Counted from the stretch's first letter, positions 18,577-28,019 are shown. The stretch is 64,000 bases of DNA from Yoonia maritima (GCF_003003285.1 NZ_PVTP01000004.1:1-64000); one strand, 5' to 3'. Notes: a model not told the origin generated them from the sequence alone. A program made the numbers and translations.

Positions 18577-18790
18577 CCAAAACCTAGAAATTACAGCGAC
18601 ATAAGCGTAATCATGTTTCTATTGATCGCGCCGTGTCGTTTTACGGTTCCGGTCGTTGCGATATATATCTTCATTTTGGGGTAAACTGCTAGAACGCTGA
18701 AGTTCTTTGCTGACATCAAATGTGGCAGCGTAACGGTTGGCGCAAACGTAACTGCTTTGCACCAACCTTTTTGAAATCGAACTTTTAGGC

Positions 18791-19747
18791 TCAGCAACCC
18801 GTTTTACAGACTACTACCTTTGCAGTTTTTAGAATGAGGCAGACGTCTGACACAAAAGACAGTTTGTTCGCATATTCGTTGTCGTATCGCACGCGATCTA
18901 TAAACTTTGTATTTCCGCGCCCCTCAACTTGCCATAGGCCCGTGACGCCGGGTCGTAGGGAATAGTAATGAGAGCCGCCTGCGTTTTTATAAAGTTCATC
19001 TTGTGACGGCATAAATGGACGAGGTCCGACGATGCTCATGTCGCCACGGAGGACGTTGAAGACCTGTGGTAGTTCGTCGATGCTTGTTTCGCGCAGAAAA
19101 CCACCTAGCTTTGAAATGCGCGGATCGTTTGCCAGCTTTTGGTAGGTGTGCCATTCGTGTGCGACTTTTGGATCGCTTGCGCAAAGCTGTTTGAGACGCT
19201 CTTCTGCGTCCACGCGCATAGTGCGCAATTTTAAACACCTAAATATACGTCCGTCTCGTCCGACCCTATCTTGACTAAAAAAGCCAGGGCCGCCTTCGCG
19301 TTTAACAAGAGTCCATGCGCCAAGAATGATCGGAGTGACAATGGGCAACAACATAAGGCAAATTAAGACATCAAATACGCGCTTAAGATGCTTAGTATAA
19401 AGTCGATATTGTCTATCGGTTTGGCCGGCATCTTTCCCAACGAGGTCGGCTAGGAAGCTGGTCTTTATGTTGGTGTGTGTCGTGGCCAGCGAATCTTCGC
19501 CATTTAGCGCCGAAGAAAGTACTAGGTGACCCGCTACATCATTTCCGATACCGTGTCTGTTTGTTGTCGAAGTAGTTGCGCGATTATAGCGACGAAATCC
19601 AAAAGCGTTTAGTGATGCGCGTAGTGCCAGTATTGGTTCCATCGCTAGGTTGGCTATTTTGTCGCCAAAGGAACTGTGCGTGCCTGAATTTGAAGTGTCG
19701 ATGGTTTGGATGTCGTCGTTAAAATCGGCTGTTCTAAAGCTTTTCAT
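18791..19747 (-). CDS. ExoY-like sugar transferase (polyprenyl-phosphate glycosyl-1-phosphate transferase)
   Basis: A 318-residue bacterial sugar transferase. The catalytic core starts near residue 120 with KRVFDVLICLMLLPIVTPIILGAW (membrane re-entrant helix at about 125-147). The GPGFFSQDRVGRDGRIFRCLKLRTM motif, DELPQVFNVLRGDMSIVGPRP and the LRPGVTGLWQ signature follow. These enzymes put the first sugar-1-phosphate on undecaprenyl phosphate to start exopolysaccharide repeat units. An extra, polar N-terminal region of roughly 115 residues is unlike the short N-terminus of ExoY, and is too short and hydrophilic for the membrane domain of WbaP/WcaJ. It is transcribed away from the rest of the cluster. 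Confidence 0.9.
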   Translation of the reverse strand: MKSFRTADFNDDIQTIDTSNSGTHSSFGDKIANLAMEPILALRASLNAFGFRRYNRATTSTTNRHGIGNDVAGHLVLSSALNGEDSLATTHTNIKTSFLADLVGKDAGQTDRQYRLYTKHLKRVFDVLICLMLLPIVTPIILGAWTLVKREGGPGFFSQDRVGRDGRIFRCLKLRTMRVDAEERLKQLCASDPKVAHEWHTYQKLANDPRISKLGGFLRETSIDELPQVFNVLRGDMSIVGPRPFMPSQDELYKNAGGSHYYSLRPGVTGLWQVEGRGNTKFIDRVRYDNEYANKLSFVSDVCLILKTAKVVVCKTGC

Positions 19748-20479
19748 GTTTCCCCCCCACGAGGATGAGCTCTGTATGTTTATGAGTTTGTGAAATCTAA
19801 TTGATAATGGGTCGTATGGTGCGGTGCCTGAAATTCGGCGCCAATGGCATGATTGATATATGAATTCATAGGATTTGAAAGTATTTGAATTAAATTTTTG
19901 TAATTACATTTAATTTGATGGGTTAGATCGCTGAATTTAATCCATATTATGTATTGTTGAAAATTTTTTGGTGAATTTTTTGGCGATCAGTTTTTAACTG
20001 CTATTGCGCGGTATTGCAGGTAACAGCCAAATCGCAAGGCTCTGATTCTAGATGGTAATCACTAAGAAAAATGTGCCGCTAGCGAAATTTGCGCTGGATC
20101 CATGTTGCTGGGTTGATGGCTGGTTTTCAAAAGTGGTGAAGCTATGCACATTATTTCAGCTATAGCTTCAATGCCTGAACTTTCTAATAATTTCACTTTC
20201 AGAATATTTATTGTTCGCGTCCCTTTTCGTTGGCAGAGCATAGTGGGTGGTTCGGTTACCGCTATGCCGAGTTTGATGTGCCAAAAGTATAGCCGGACAT
20301 ACATGTGATAGTGGTACTAGCCTGACGCGTTAGTTAAATTTGTAAGCAAATACTGCAGTTTAAGCCTGCGTCCGAAACCAGTTCAAAACCAAATTCTGAT
20401 CCTTTGTTGGCTGACATTGTCAGTCGGCTCACTTGGTTTGTGCTGTCGGGCTTTGGTTTGATAAAAGGAATGTTTTGCT
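19748..20479. other. AT-rich intergenic region inside the exopolysaccharide cluster
   Basis: About 730 bases without a convincing gene. The left half (19800-20000) is strongly AT-rich, with runs such as AAATTTTTTGGTGAATTTTTT. It separates divergent genes, so it should contain both promoters and is a plausible target for a MucR/Ros-type regulator. An 80-residue frame on the minus strand (20062-20304) has no recognisable features. Confidence 0.5.
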
Positions 20480-20917
20480 ATGCCCCGCCTTTCAGTATTC
20501 AGCATTTTTTGTGTCGTTGTCGTTTTTTTGTTTGGATCTTCTGCTTGGGCCAATCAAGATTCTAGGACTATTCGTAATGACGGCGGCGGAAACGTGAATG
20601 AATACCTTGTTGATTTGAGCTTCGCGATCTTATCAGGCGAGAAAATTCAAATTGATGGATGGTGCGCATCTGCTTGTACTTTGTACCTTGCATCAACGGA
20701 GACATGTGTAACCCCGAATGCCCGGCTGGGCTTTCATGCGCCTCGTGGTGGCACAGATGCAGAGAATAAAGAGGCGGCACGTGTCATTGCGGCGCGGCTG
20801 CCTGCGACATTGAGCGCTTGGTATTTGAAATATGGCGCTGAATTGGATGGAAATAGATTCGTAGCTTTGACAGGTGCGCAAATCGTTGACATGGGGGCCG
20901 CTAACTACTGCACTTAA
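20480..20917 (+). CDS. Small exported protein, ClpP/crotonase-like fold (COG3904-type)
   Basis: A 145-residue protein with a signal peptide (residues 1-24, cleavage near AWA-NQ). The mature part has IDGWCASACTLYLAS (about 58-72) and LGFHAPRGG (83-91). This matches small periplasmic proteins with a ClpP/SppA-like fold, in which the serine of a G-x-CASAC turn and a later histidine correspond to the protease catalytic pair. Activity has not been shown for this family as far as I know. Four cysteines could form two disulfides. It is the first plus-strand gene of the exopolysaccharide cluster, so a role in handling export proteins is possible but inferred. Confidence 0.65.
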   Translation: MPRLSVFSIFCVVVVFLFGSSAWANQDSRTIRNDGGGNVNEYLVDLSFAILSGEKIQIDGWCASACTLYLASTETCVTPNARLGFHAPRGGTDAENKEAARVIAARLPATLSAWYLKYGAELDGNRFVALTGAQIVDMGAANYCT

Positions 20918-21238
20918 GCTGGGGTGTGCGATGGATTTAAGTGCGACAGTAAGTTTAAATTTATAAGCTTATTAAGTAGGCGCCGCAGTGTGATGAATTA
21001 AGTCACAAATGAAATTTTTCGGTTCATTTGGTCGCTATATTGAGTGAGTGTTTTGAAATTGCTTTTGAATTGGTTTTTCTTGCGGTTATAAGGGGCTGGG
21101 TGGATTCGTGTGCCCCTGTGACGATTTTAATTACAGATTCGATTCGGCTGCTTTTATGTGCTGATATAATTTATTGACTAGTTGGGATGTAATGCCTTTT
21201 GGAATTCAGTTGATTTCCGGCCATTTCGGAGTTGGAGT
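20918..21238. other. Intergenic region upstream of the polymerase gene set
   Basis: About 320 bases, AT-rich. Nothing coding is evident. It probably holds the promoter of the gene run from 21239 to 26347. Confidence 0.4.
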
Positions 21239-21904
21239 TTGAAATTTTACCGTCATGTTTTGATCGCGGTTGCCGCATTGTCGGTGATTTTTTCGGGTTA
21301 TGTGGCCCGATCAGAGCTGAAAGTGATGGTCAGAGACCGCGACGAAGTCACCGCATTTTTATCTGCTCTTCAGTCGTCTCCAAAGTTTGAGGATGCGATG
21401 TCGCATGCAAGCTACGTTCGTCAAATGACCCATTGTGACGATCTGATGTCATCAGTATCTGGCGTGCTGATGGGGCCGGAAGCGCTTTCGAATATTGCAC
21501 ATGGGTGTCTTGAACGTGCTCAGCAGGTGCTTAGGTCGACGCCGACCATGTCGCTGGCACATCTCGTTAAAGCGGACGCACAATACATTAATGGCGATAA
21601 CGAACTAGCGATAGCTGCACTGCAAGTGTCGCAACAAACAGCCCCCGCCGAAGGCTGGTTGGCAACGCGTCGTATACGGTTAGCAATCAAATTAGGTCCC
21701 GACGATCTTGGCGCCTCCGCAGTGTCTGACGCGCGCCTCATGGTTCAGGACAGGGTATATCGGCCGTATCTCGCGAGATACTTTGTCGCCACGCCGGAAG
21801 TGCAAAACTGGGTGATTGGTGCAGTGTCAGAGATAAATGGGCGTGACCTGCGGTTGTTTTACGATCTGATCAAAGATCAATCGTTGGGAGGGGCCGCACT
21901 ATGA
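21239..21904 (+). CDS. Membrane-anchored TPR-like protein of the exopolysaccharide cluster
   Basis: About 221 residues. An N-terminal membrane anchor (VLIAVAALSVIFSGYVA) is followed by a helical periplasmic domain with TPR-like character (LVKADAQYINGDNELAIAALQVSQQ). No enzyme signature is seen. I favour the TTG at 21239, which has CGGAG 7 bases upstream and puts the anchor at the N-terminus; a TTG at 21182 gives a longer form. Its stop overlaps the polymerase gene start by 4 bases (ATGA), so the two are coupled. It may be an accessory factor for polymerisation. Confidence 0.65.
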   Translation: MKFYRHVLIAVAALSVIFSGYVARSELKVMVRDRDEVTAFLSALQSSPKFEDAMSHASYVRQMTHCDDLMSSVSGVLMGPEALSNIAHGCLERAQQVLRSTPTMSLAHLVKADAQYINGDNELAIAALQVSQQTAPAEGWLATRRIRLAIKLGPDDLGASAVSDARLMVQDRVYRPYLARYFVATPEVQNWVIGAVSEINGRDLRLFYDLIKDQSLGGAAL

Positions 21905-23376
21905 TAGATTTTACAAAGGTAAAGCCATCAAATGCGGATACGCTAAAAGAAATACGTAGCTCGCGTTCAGCATCATTGTTCAAGTTTGGTGTCATTGAAG
22001 TAGTGGAACATCGGCTCAAGGAATCGCCTAGAGCCGCTTCAAAGCTAAATGACCGTATGGCCATTTGCATCGCGGTATTTCTATTCCTTATTCCAGTCCC
22101 ATATGGGGCAAACCGTCCTTTGGCTTGGCTCATAGCGATTGCGGTGATTGGTCTTTTTACAGTTGGCTATTTTGTCATGTTATTGCGTTTGGACCCTAAC
22201 CGTCCTGTTCAGCTACGTAATTATAAATGGGTGATCATACCTGGGTTGATTGCGGTAGTGTGGGCTGCGTGTCAGTTAATACCGCTGGGTGCTGCGACGA
22301 TCATGCCGCTTCCCCCTGAGATATCTCCGCCGACAGTATCCGTCGCAACGTCGGCGACCCTTCTTGGTATACCAAGAATGCTATCATATGCGCTCTTATT
22401 CATTTTAATCTCCGAAGTATGTACGAACCGGTTTCGAACCGAAAACTTACTGAAATGGGTGTTTTGGGGGATCGTCGCACATGCGGTCTGGGCGCTTCTT
22501 TCGTTGAGCGTCTTTGACGATACTCTTCTTTTGCAGGTCAAAGATGATTATCAAGGATTTGCGACAGGAACATTTGTAAATAGGAACTCATTCGCGACGT
22601 TTATGGGAATGGGATTTGTCGTTGGCATGGCGATGTTGGTGTTTGAAATGCGCGCACCGGCGCGGCGCACGCCCAATCAGCCCCATCAGGTCAAAGGCGT
22701 CACGACAGACGCAGTCTATATAATGATTTTGATGTTTGTGATTTTCGCAGCTCTGCTTGCATCGGCGTCGCGATTGGGACTGGTATCGACACTTATTGGG
22801 GCATGGACCACGCTTGTCGCTCTCTTATTGCGGACAGGCGTTTCGAAGGCGAAGATATTCGCCGCATCGATTGTGTTGACCCTTGTTGTACTGATTGGGG
22901 GCGGGGGCTTGCTTGGGCCTAAGATGTTAGAGCGCTTTGTATTCTTACTGGCCGATTCAGATGGGCGTTTGGAACTTTATGCGCAAACATGGAGCATGAT
23001 TGAAACCCGTTGGCTGGTTGGGTTCGGATTGGATAGTTACGCGCCAGCGTTCGAAGTTTTCCACACTCCTCATCTTTCGACATCGTTTATTTGGGATAAA
23101 CCACACAATACGTATCTAACGCTTTGGTCAGAACTTGGGCTGATTGCTGGATCGCTGCCAATGGTGTCAGTAATCGTTGCATTTTTTATGGCTGCGTATT
23201 CCGTGCGAAACCGCCAAGAAAGTTTTTTACCTGCGTCAGCCGCCGTTGGGGTGATTGTGCTTGGTGCAGTTCATTCATTAGGTGATTTCAGCTTAGAAAT
23301 AGCGGCGAATACCTATGTCTTTGTTGCTATCGTAGCGCTGGGATTGGCGCGCCGTAGTTTGGCAAGGGAGCTGTAG
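21901..23376 (+). CDS. O-antigen ligase / Wzy-type polymerase family membrane protein
   Basis: A 491-residue polytopic membrane protein with around ten hydrophobic segments. The large periplasmic loop and C-terminal motif GFGLDSYAPAFEVFH...KPHNTYLTLWSELGLIAGSLP match the Wzy_C/WaaL family; the H-N-x-Y-L-x-x-W-x-E-x-G-L-I motif is diagnostic. In this cluster it most likely polymerises undecaprenyl-linked exopolysaccharide repeats on the periplasmic side. The start overlaps the preceding gene by 4 bases and the phosphatase gene follows after 1 base, so it is part of one operon. Confidence 0.85.
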   Translation: MIDFTKVKPSNADTLKEIRSSRSASLFKFGVIEVVEHRLKESPRAASKLNDRMAICIAVFLFLIPVPYGANRPLAWLIAIAVIGLFTVGYFVMLLRLDPNRPVQLRNYKWVIIPGLIAVVWAACQLIPLGAATIMPLPPEISPPTVSVATSATLLGIPRMLSYALLFILISEVCTNRFRTENLLKWVFWGIVAHAVWALLSLSVFDDTLLLQVKDDYQGFATGTFVNRNSFATFMGMGFVVGMAMLVFEMRAPARRTPNQPHQVKGVTTDAVYIMILMFVIFAALLASASRLGLVSTLIGAWTTLVALLLRTGVSKAKIFAASIVLTLVVLIGGGGLLGPKMLERFVFLLADSDGRLELYAQTWSMIETRWLVGFGLDSYAPAFEVFHTPHLSTSFIWDKPHNTYLTLWSELGLIAGSLPMVSVIVAFFMAAYSVRNRQESFLPASAAVGVIVLGAVHSLGDFSLEIAANTYVFVAIVALGLARRSLAREL

Positions 23377-23377
23377 A

Positions 23378-24187
23378 ATGCTTTTTCGCCGGCAAAACCC
23401 CGCGCCTGCCATGATCCGCCGCATTTTGACGTTGTCGGAAATGCCTGCGGCGATCTACGCGATCGGTGACATACATGGCTGTCTAGAGCTGTACGATGAC
23501 CTAGAGGCCCAGATCGCCGAAGATGGAAGAGCGATTTCGGGAGCTAAATTGATCGTTTGCTTGGGGGATGTAATTGATCGCGGGCCTAATTCTGCCGGGG
23601 TTCTGGAACGGCTTCTTGGGCCTGCACCAGCGATGTTTGAACGCGTTGTGCTTAGGGGAAACCACGAGGACATGATGGTGGAATTCTTAACGACACCAGA
23701 GCGTCACCTTGATTGGATCGATTATGGTGGTGATCAAACATTAGCATCATATGGGTTGCGTCCTAATTCCGACCGTGGATTTAGGGCAGAAAGCAAATCA
23801 CTGCGGCGGAAACTTGTTTTGGGAATCCCAGAAGCGCATCAAGATTTTCTAATGGGTTTGCCGATTGCATTGGAGGTTGGAGATTTGCGCTTCGCGCATG
23901 CAGGATACGACCTTTCGAAACCCGCGTCGAAACAGTCACCCGAACTCTTGATGTGGGGACCTTTTTATCAGGACCGTAAATACGATAGTGATGCGACCTT
24001 GGTTCATGGCCATGTCGTTGTTGACGAGGTCGCGACATCAAAAAATAAAATCAACTTAGATTTAGGTGCTTATCAATCTGGCAGGCTTGCCGCGATGCGC
24101 TTTGTTGCGGAGACAGATGAACGAAAACTGTTTGTTGCACAGGTGGCCCGCGGCAATCGGTCAACGACGAATTCAAAGGAAGACTAA
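23378..24187 (+). CDS. PPP-family metallophosphatase (bacterial Ser/Thr-type)
   Basis: A 269-residue calcineurin-like phosphatase with the complete PPP signature: GDIHG (30-34), GDVIDRG (63-69), GNHE (94-97), a later FAHAGYD and VHGH. Two metals are expected in the active site. Relatives act on phosphoproteins or on symmetric dinucleoside tetraphosphates. Sitting directly between the polymerase and the tyrosine kinase (the kinase ATG follows the stop codon with no gap), it is a candidate to reset kinase phosphorylation, although PPP enzymes are not usual partners of Wzc-type kinases. Confidence 0.9.
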   Translation: MLFRRQNPAPAMIRRILTLSEMPAAIYAIGDIHGCLELYDDLEAQIAEDGRAISGAKLIVCLGDVIDRGPNSAGVLERLLGPAPAMFERVVLRGNHEDMMVEFLTTPERHLDWIDYGGDQTLASYGLRPNSDRGFRAESKSLRRKLVLGIPEAHQDFLMGLPIALEVGDLRFAHAGYDLSKPASKQSPELLMWGPFYQDRKYDSDATLVHGHVVVDEVATSKNKINLDLGAYQSGRLAAMRFVAETDERKLFVAQVARGNRSTTNSKED

Positions 24188-26347
24188 ATGCTTAATGACG
24201 ATCAGGAATTCATCGACCTGAGAGATGTGGTCGCTGTTCTGCGCAGGCAGGCACGGTTCATTGGGGTCACGCTTTTGGTTTTTCTAACGGTGGCATTCGT
24301 CTATCTGACGGCGGCCACGCCACTTTATGTGGCAAGAGCACTTGTTAGAATTGATCCACAAGAGACCAATCTACTGGACCCGAGCGACACAGCTGGCGGT
24401 AATGTGTCGGTCGAAACAATGCGTCTTGAGACCGAAGTCGAAATTCTGAAATCTTCGAACATCGGGCTTCAGACTATCAACGCGCTTGATTTGCAACAGA
24501 CCAAAGAGTTTGGCCCGTCGGTTTCGTTGACGGATCAGTTTAAGGTCGCGCTTGGTTTTGATCTTCCTATGCCACCCTCGGGTACTGAGTTGATAAATTT
24601 GACTCTGCTTCGGTTCAATGACGCATTATCTGTGCGCCGCCGCGGGCTGACATCTATTGTTGCGGTCGAGGCGACGACATCTGATCCCGCGTTGTCGGCA
24701 AGTATCGCAAACACACACGCGGCGATGTATATTCAAGACCAGGTCGCAAGCCGAACTAAGATGTCGATTGCATCACGCGATGTTTTGCAATCTCAATTGC
24801 AAAACACGCGCGGAAGGCTTGAGCAGAGCAACGATGCCTTGCGCAACTACATTGAATCAAATGTAATTCGCATGGCCGATGAAACCGGAAATCGAGAGCT
24901 GGCATCTATCGGTCGTCAGTTGCAAAACATAACGCAGCAGTTGGACGAATTTGAGGGCGCGGTGGCTAGCGCGCAGATCGCGCGTGAAAATGGAGATTGG
25001 GAAAGCCTTGCAGCGCAGGTCGGGGATGAAGCACTATCGAATCTTGAGCGACAACGTGTTCAACTACAGCGGCGGTTACAGGCGGCCCAAGTCGGTAGTG
25101 ATGAGGCATTTGACCTCTCGGCGGGGCTCGCAACGTTAGAGCAGCAACTTCAAGAACAGGGAAATCTTGTTTTCGAGAGTATTGAGACCCAGATGGTAGT
25201 AACGCATGATACTCGCGTTGCACTGCTTGACGAAGTTCAAGCCACGGTACTGCAAAGTGAATTATCGGCCTCTACGCTCGCCGATATATATAGCCTGCAG
25301 CAAGAGGCAGGTATCGCGCAACGGCAATACGACCAAATCCTAAGCCGTATTCGTGACCTCGAAACGCAATCAGTATTACAGATAACAAACAGTCGCGTGG
25401 TTTCGGACGCTCTCGCGCCGAGCAATCCCGCTTTGCCTAACAGGAAGATAATTCTCGCACTGGCCTTCGTGATGGGCTTGGGGGTTGGCGTTGGTCTTGC
25501 TTTCCTAAAAGAGTTTTATTTCGGCGGAATTACTTCTGCTAGTCAGTTAAAAAATATCGTTCCTATTCAGGTGGGAAGCGTGATCCCCAAGGTGAATTCG
25601 AACAGCGCAACAGAGGTGCTTGCAGACCGGGTCATTACCGATCCAATGTCCCCCTTCTCAGAGTCATTTCGCAAATTACGCGCGAGTATCGATGAAGAGG
25701 TTGGTGAGAAGGATGGGGGACGCGTAATTATGGTCACCTCAGCAATTCCTGCGGAAGGTAAGTCTACTACGGCGCTGTCGCTTGCGCGCGTTTATGCGGC
25801 TGCAGGCAAGCTGACGCTTCTTATCGATGCTGATTTGCGTAAACCAAGCATCCACGGTTTTTTAGGTGTTGAGCCGGATTCAGGGCTGCTTGAATATCTG
25901 ATGCAGCAGACAACACGCGCGCAAATAGAAGCGCGTGCGAACGGACAATTGTTGAGTGAGCACAACGAAGTTGAGCAGTTCTATGTCGTGGACCCACTAA
26001 CTGACGCAGGCGTGATTTTAGGTCGCAAAAAATCCAATATTCCGACTGATGCACCATTACAGTCTGATGTTTTCATAGAGCTTATAAATGGCGCTAGAAG
26101 CAGCTTTGACGTGATTATTATTGATACAGCGCCCTTAGCACCGGTTGTCGACACACGATATGTGGCACCACATGTCGATGCAGCAGTTCTTTGCGTTCGA
26201 TTCGGCGAGGCAAGTCAGTCAGAAGTGCGCAGCGCATTTGAGCAGTTGGTGAAAGCGGGCCGTGGGAATGTGAAAATTGTTACGGCACTAAGCTGTTTTG
26301 AAGGCGGGGCACGTAACTATCGATATGATAGCTATTACGGAAGCTAG
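24188..26347 (+). CDS. Wzc-like polysaccharide co-polymerase and tyrosine autokinase
   Basis: A 719-residue BY-kinase. The N-terminal Wzz domain has TM1 near residues 33-55 and a periplasmic region rich in coiled coil (residues about 190-390). TM2 (IILALAFVMGLGVGVGLAFL) lies near residue 420. The C-terminal kinase has Walker A SAIPAEGKSTTALSLA (near 517-532), Walker A' LLIDADLRKPSIH and Walker B-like VIIIDTAPL. The C-terminus ends in a tyrosine cluster (YRYDSYYG) for autophosphorylation. It controls chain length and export together with the polymerase. It abuts the phosphatase gene. Confidence 0.95.
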   Translation: MLNDDQEFIDLRDVVAVLRRQARFIGVTLLVFLTVAFVYLTAATPLYVARALVRIDPQETNLLDPSDTAGGNVSVETMRLETEVEILKSSNIGLQTINALDLQQTKEFGPSVSLTDQFKVALGFDLPMPPSGTELINLTLLRFNDALSVRRRGLTSIVAVEATTSDPALSASIANTHAAMYIQDQVASRTKMSIASRDVLQSQLQNTRGRLEQSNDALRNYIESNVIRMADETGNRELASIGRQLQNITQQLDEFEGAVASAQIARENGDWESLAAQVGDEALSNLERQRVQLQRRLQAAQVGSDEAFDLSAGLATLEQQLQEQGNLVFESIETQMVVTHDTRVALLDEVQATVLQSELSASTLADIYSLQQEAGIAQRQYDQILSRIRDLETQSVLQITNSRVVSDALAPSNPALPNRKIILALAFVMGLGVGVGLAFLKEFYFGGITSASQLKNIVPIQVGSVIPKVNSNSATEVLADRVITDPMSPFSESFRKLRASIDEEVGEKDGGRVIMVTSAIPAEGKSTTALSLARVYAAAGKLTLLIDADLRKPSIHGFLGVEPDSGLLEYLMQQTTRAQIEARANGQLLSEHNEVEQFYVVDPLTDAGVILGRKKSNIPTDAPLQSDVFIELINGARSSFDVIIIDTAPLAPVVDTRYVAPHVDAAVLCVRFGEASQSEVRSAFEQLVKAGRGNVKIVTALSCFEGGARNYRYDSYYGS

Positions 26348-26583
26348 TCGGGTAGGGTGAACTAACAATGTTTTGCCGCAGCGTTTATTTTTTGTTATCT
26401 GTTTGTTTTTTATTATATATTCCATAATTAAATGGGTTATCTTGTAATTTTATATATATTATTGATTATTTTATTTAATGTTACTTGGTTTGATGGTATT
26501 ACGTTAACTAATTACTGATCTAGTTCATTTGTGTTTGCGATTTAATATTCTAAAATATGTCGCATTCCTAAAAAGGTTTCGCC

Positions 26584-27021
26584 ATGAAGAAAATTATTGC
26601 AGCTTTAACACTTTCACTCTCAACTCTGTTTGCTTCCGGCGCTCAGGCGCAAGAATTCGACCTAAACGCCGTTCTTTCTGATCTTAGTGCAGGTTGCTCA
26701 GCTGTGCCCGGCGATTGCGCTGCATTGACGGCTGCTGCAATGCAGACGATCCGGGCTTCCGGATTGCCGCCTTCGGTGATCAACCAGAATATTGGTGCAG
26801 TTGTCTCGACACTGATAGCTGTGTCGCGTGCTGCTCCACCGGCCGTGCGTGCGCAACTCGCAAGCGCTGTAGCTGTTGCCGCTGATCCAGAAGTCGGGTT
26901 CGTCGGGACGTCTGCTCAGGTTCAGCAGCAGATTGCAGCCGTTCAAACTATTGCGACATCGCTTTCCGGCGGCGAAGAAGTATCGGGCGAAGTCGTGTCC
27001 CAACTGGGTAGCGCAAGCTAA
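26584..27021 (+). CDS. Exported alanine-rich small protein of unknown function
   Basis: A 145-residue protein with a clear Sec signal (MKKIIAALTLSLSTLFASGAQAQ, cleavage after AQA). The mature part is alanine/valine-rich and predicted helical, with two cysteines in CSAVPGDC. No domain is recognised. It is preceded by a very AT-rich 230-base leader and followed by a good intrinsic terminator, so it is a single-gene transcript inside the exopolysaccharide region. It could be a matrix or biofilm component, but that is inference from location only. Confidence 0.7.
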   Translation: MKKIIAALTLSLSTLFASGAQAQEFDLNAVLSDLSAGCSAVPGDCAALTAAAMQTIRASGLPPSVINQNIGAVVSTLIAVSRAAPPAVRAQLASAVAVAADPEVGFVGTSAQVQQQIAAVQTIATSLSGGEEVSGEVVSQLGSAS

Positions 27022-27049
27022 ATTTTGAACACGCTACATGAAACTTATG

Positions 27050-27082
27050 TTGGCCCGAGTTCATGGACAGGGGCCAATTTTT
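27050..27082 (+). terminator. Intrinsic terminator after the exported alanine-rich protein
   Basis: A 7-bp stem TTGGCCC / GGGCCAA with a 14-base loop is followed by TTTTT. It is placed 29 bases beyond the stop codon at 27021. Confidence 0.75.
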
Positions 27083-27164
27083 CCTTTGGTTATCGGACCT
27101 CTATGAAGTGGCAACAGCGCAGTCGGGTTTTGCAACTCGCGGCGAAAGTGCAGACTTTCAGGGG

Positions 27165-28019
27165 TTATTGACCCAATTTTGCGTGGACTTCGTCGAGGTT
27201 AATTTCGCCGATGGGCATTTTATTCGAAGGATTTTCGAAGTCATATTTAAATATGCGAAAGTCCTTTTTGTACATCTCGTAGATCAGATGCATCGATAGA
27301 TCGTCGAAATAGTCTTCGACCGGGTGCATGCGTTTCGGGCCGTGGCCTTCGCTTTCATTGAAGCGCGGAATCGTTTTCAGGTCGATTGCATGGGGTGTTT
27401 CGATGCCGTCTAAGACCTGCTGCATCCCATCGTTGAATTTTTCAGTCCAAAAAATATTATCGTACCGGCCACCGTTCACGATGTAGGTCGAAATATGACC
27501 TGACATAGCAGACCAGTGAATGTCTGGCTCCATCGGACGGCGCCACCGGATGCTATCACGCGCAAATAGTAAAAAACGGCGAAAGCTTTTGATCTGATCA
27601 AATTCAAATCCTGTGTCTGGGCTGCCTACTTCGATTCCATATTTTTGGGTTAGCAGAGGAACAAGGTTCCCGCGGTAGTATTTTCCATTTCGCTGGATGC
27701 CGCATATTTTGTCAAAAAACGACGATAGGATACGTGTGTATGGATTGCGCACACAGGTGAATGCATAGCTTTTGTGCTGTGCAACGTTATTTGAAATGGG
27801 TCCTTGGCTGTCGTCGAGCGCCCATTTGTGCATGCCTGACTTGGCGTCGTGGATATCCCCATCAAAGAACGCACCATGATCCGAGTAATACATGATCTGA
27901 CCAATGGTTGAACACGCGCATTTCGGGACCACACGGTAAACAACGCTTTCGCTGGTGGTCATCCAGGTTCCGGGAAAGCTGGGCAATGGGGATCTCCTTT
28001 TGCGAAACGTCGCGGTCAT
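27165..28019 (-). CDS. Sulfotransferase family 2-like protein
   Basis: A 284-residue PAPS-dependent sulfotransferase (Sulfotransfer_2 type). The 5'-phosphosulfate loop appears as PKCACST (near residues 32-38) and the 3'-phosphate motif as VRNPYTRILSSF (near 90-101), with a C-terminal KDFRIFKYDF. These enzymes sulfate carbohydrate chains; the gene's location points to exopolysaccharide or lipid-linked sugars. I chose the ATG at 28019. A TTG at 28055 gives 12 more residues but has no ribosome site. It is divergent from the Core-2 type glycosyltransferase gene, with about 97 bases between the start codons. Confidence 0.85.
   Translation of the reverse strand: MTATFRKRRSPLPSFPGTWMTTSESVVYRVVPKCACSTIGQIMYYSDHGAFFDGDIHDAKSGMHKWALDDSQGPISNNVAQHKSYAFTCVRNPYTRILSSFFDKICGIQRNGKYYRGNLVPLLTQKYGIEVGSPDTGFEFDQIKSFRRFLLFARDSIRWRRPMEPDIHWSAMSGHISTYIVNGGRYDNIFWTEKFNDGMQQVLDGIETPHAIDLKTIPRFNESEGHGPKRMHPVEDYFDDLSMHLIYEMYKKDFRIFKYDFENPSNKMPIGEINLDEVHAKLGQ

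Noticed and set aside
20062..20304. 80-residue frame on the minus strand in the AT-rich gap
   Set aside because: No ribosome site, no recognisable domain and amino acid composition unlike the neighbours; likely a chance frame.
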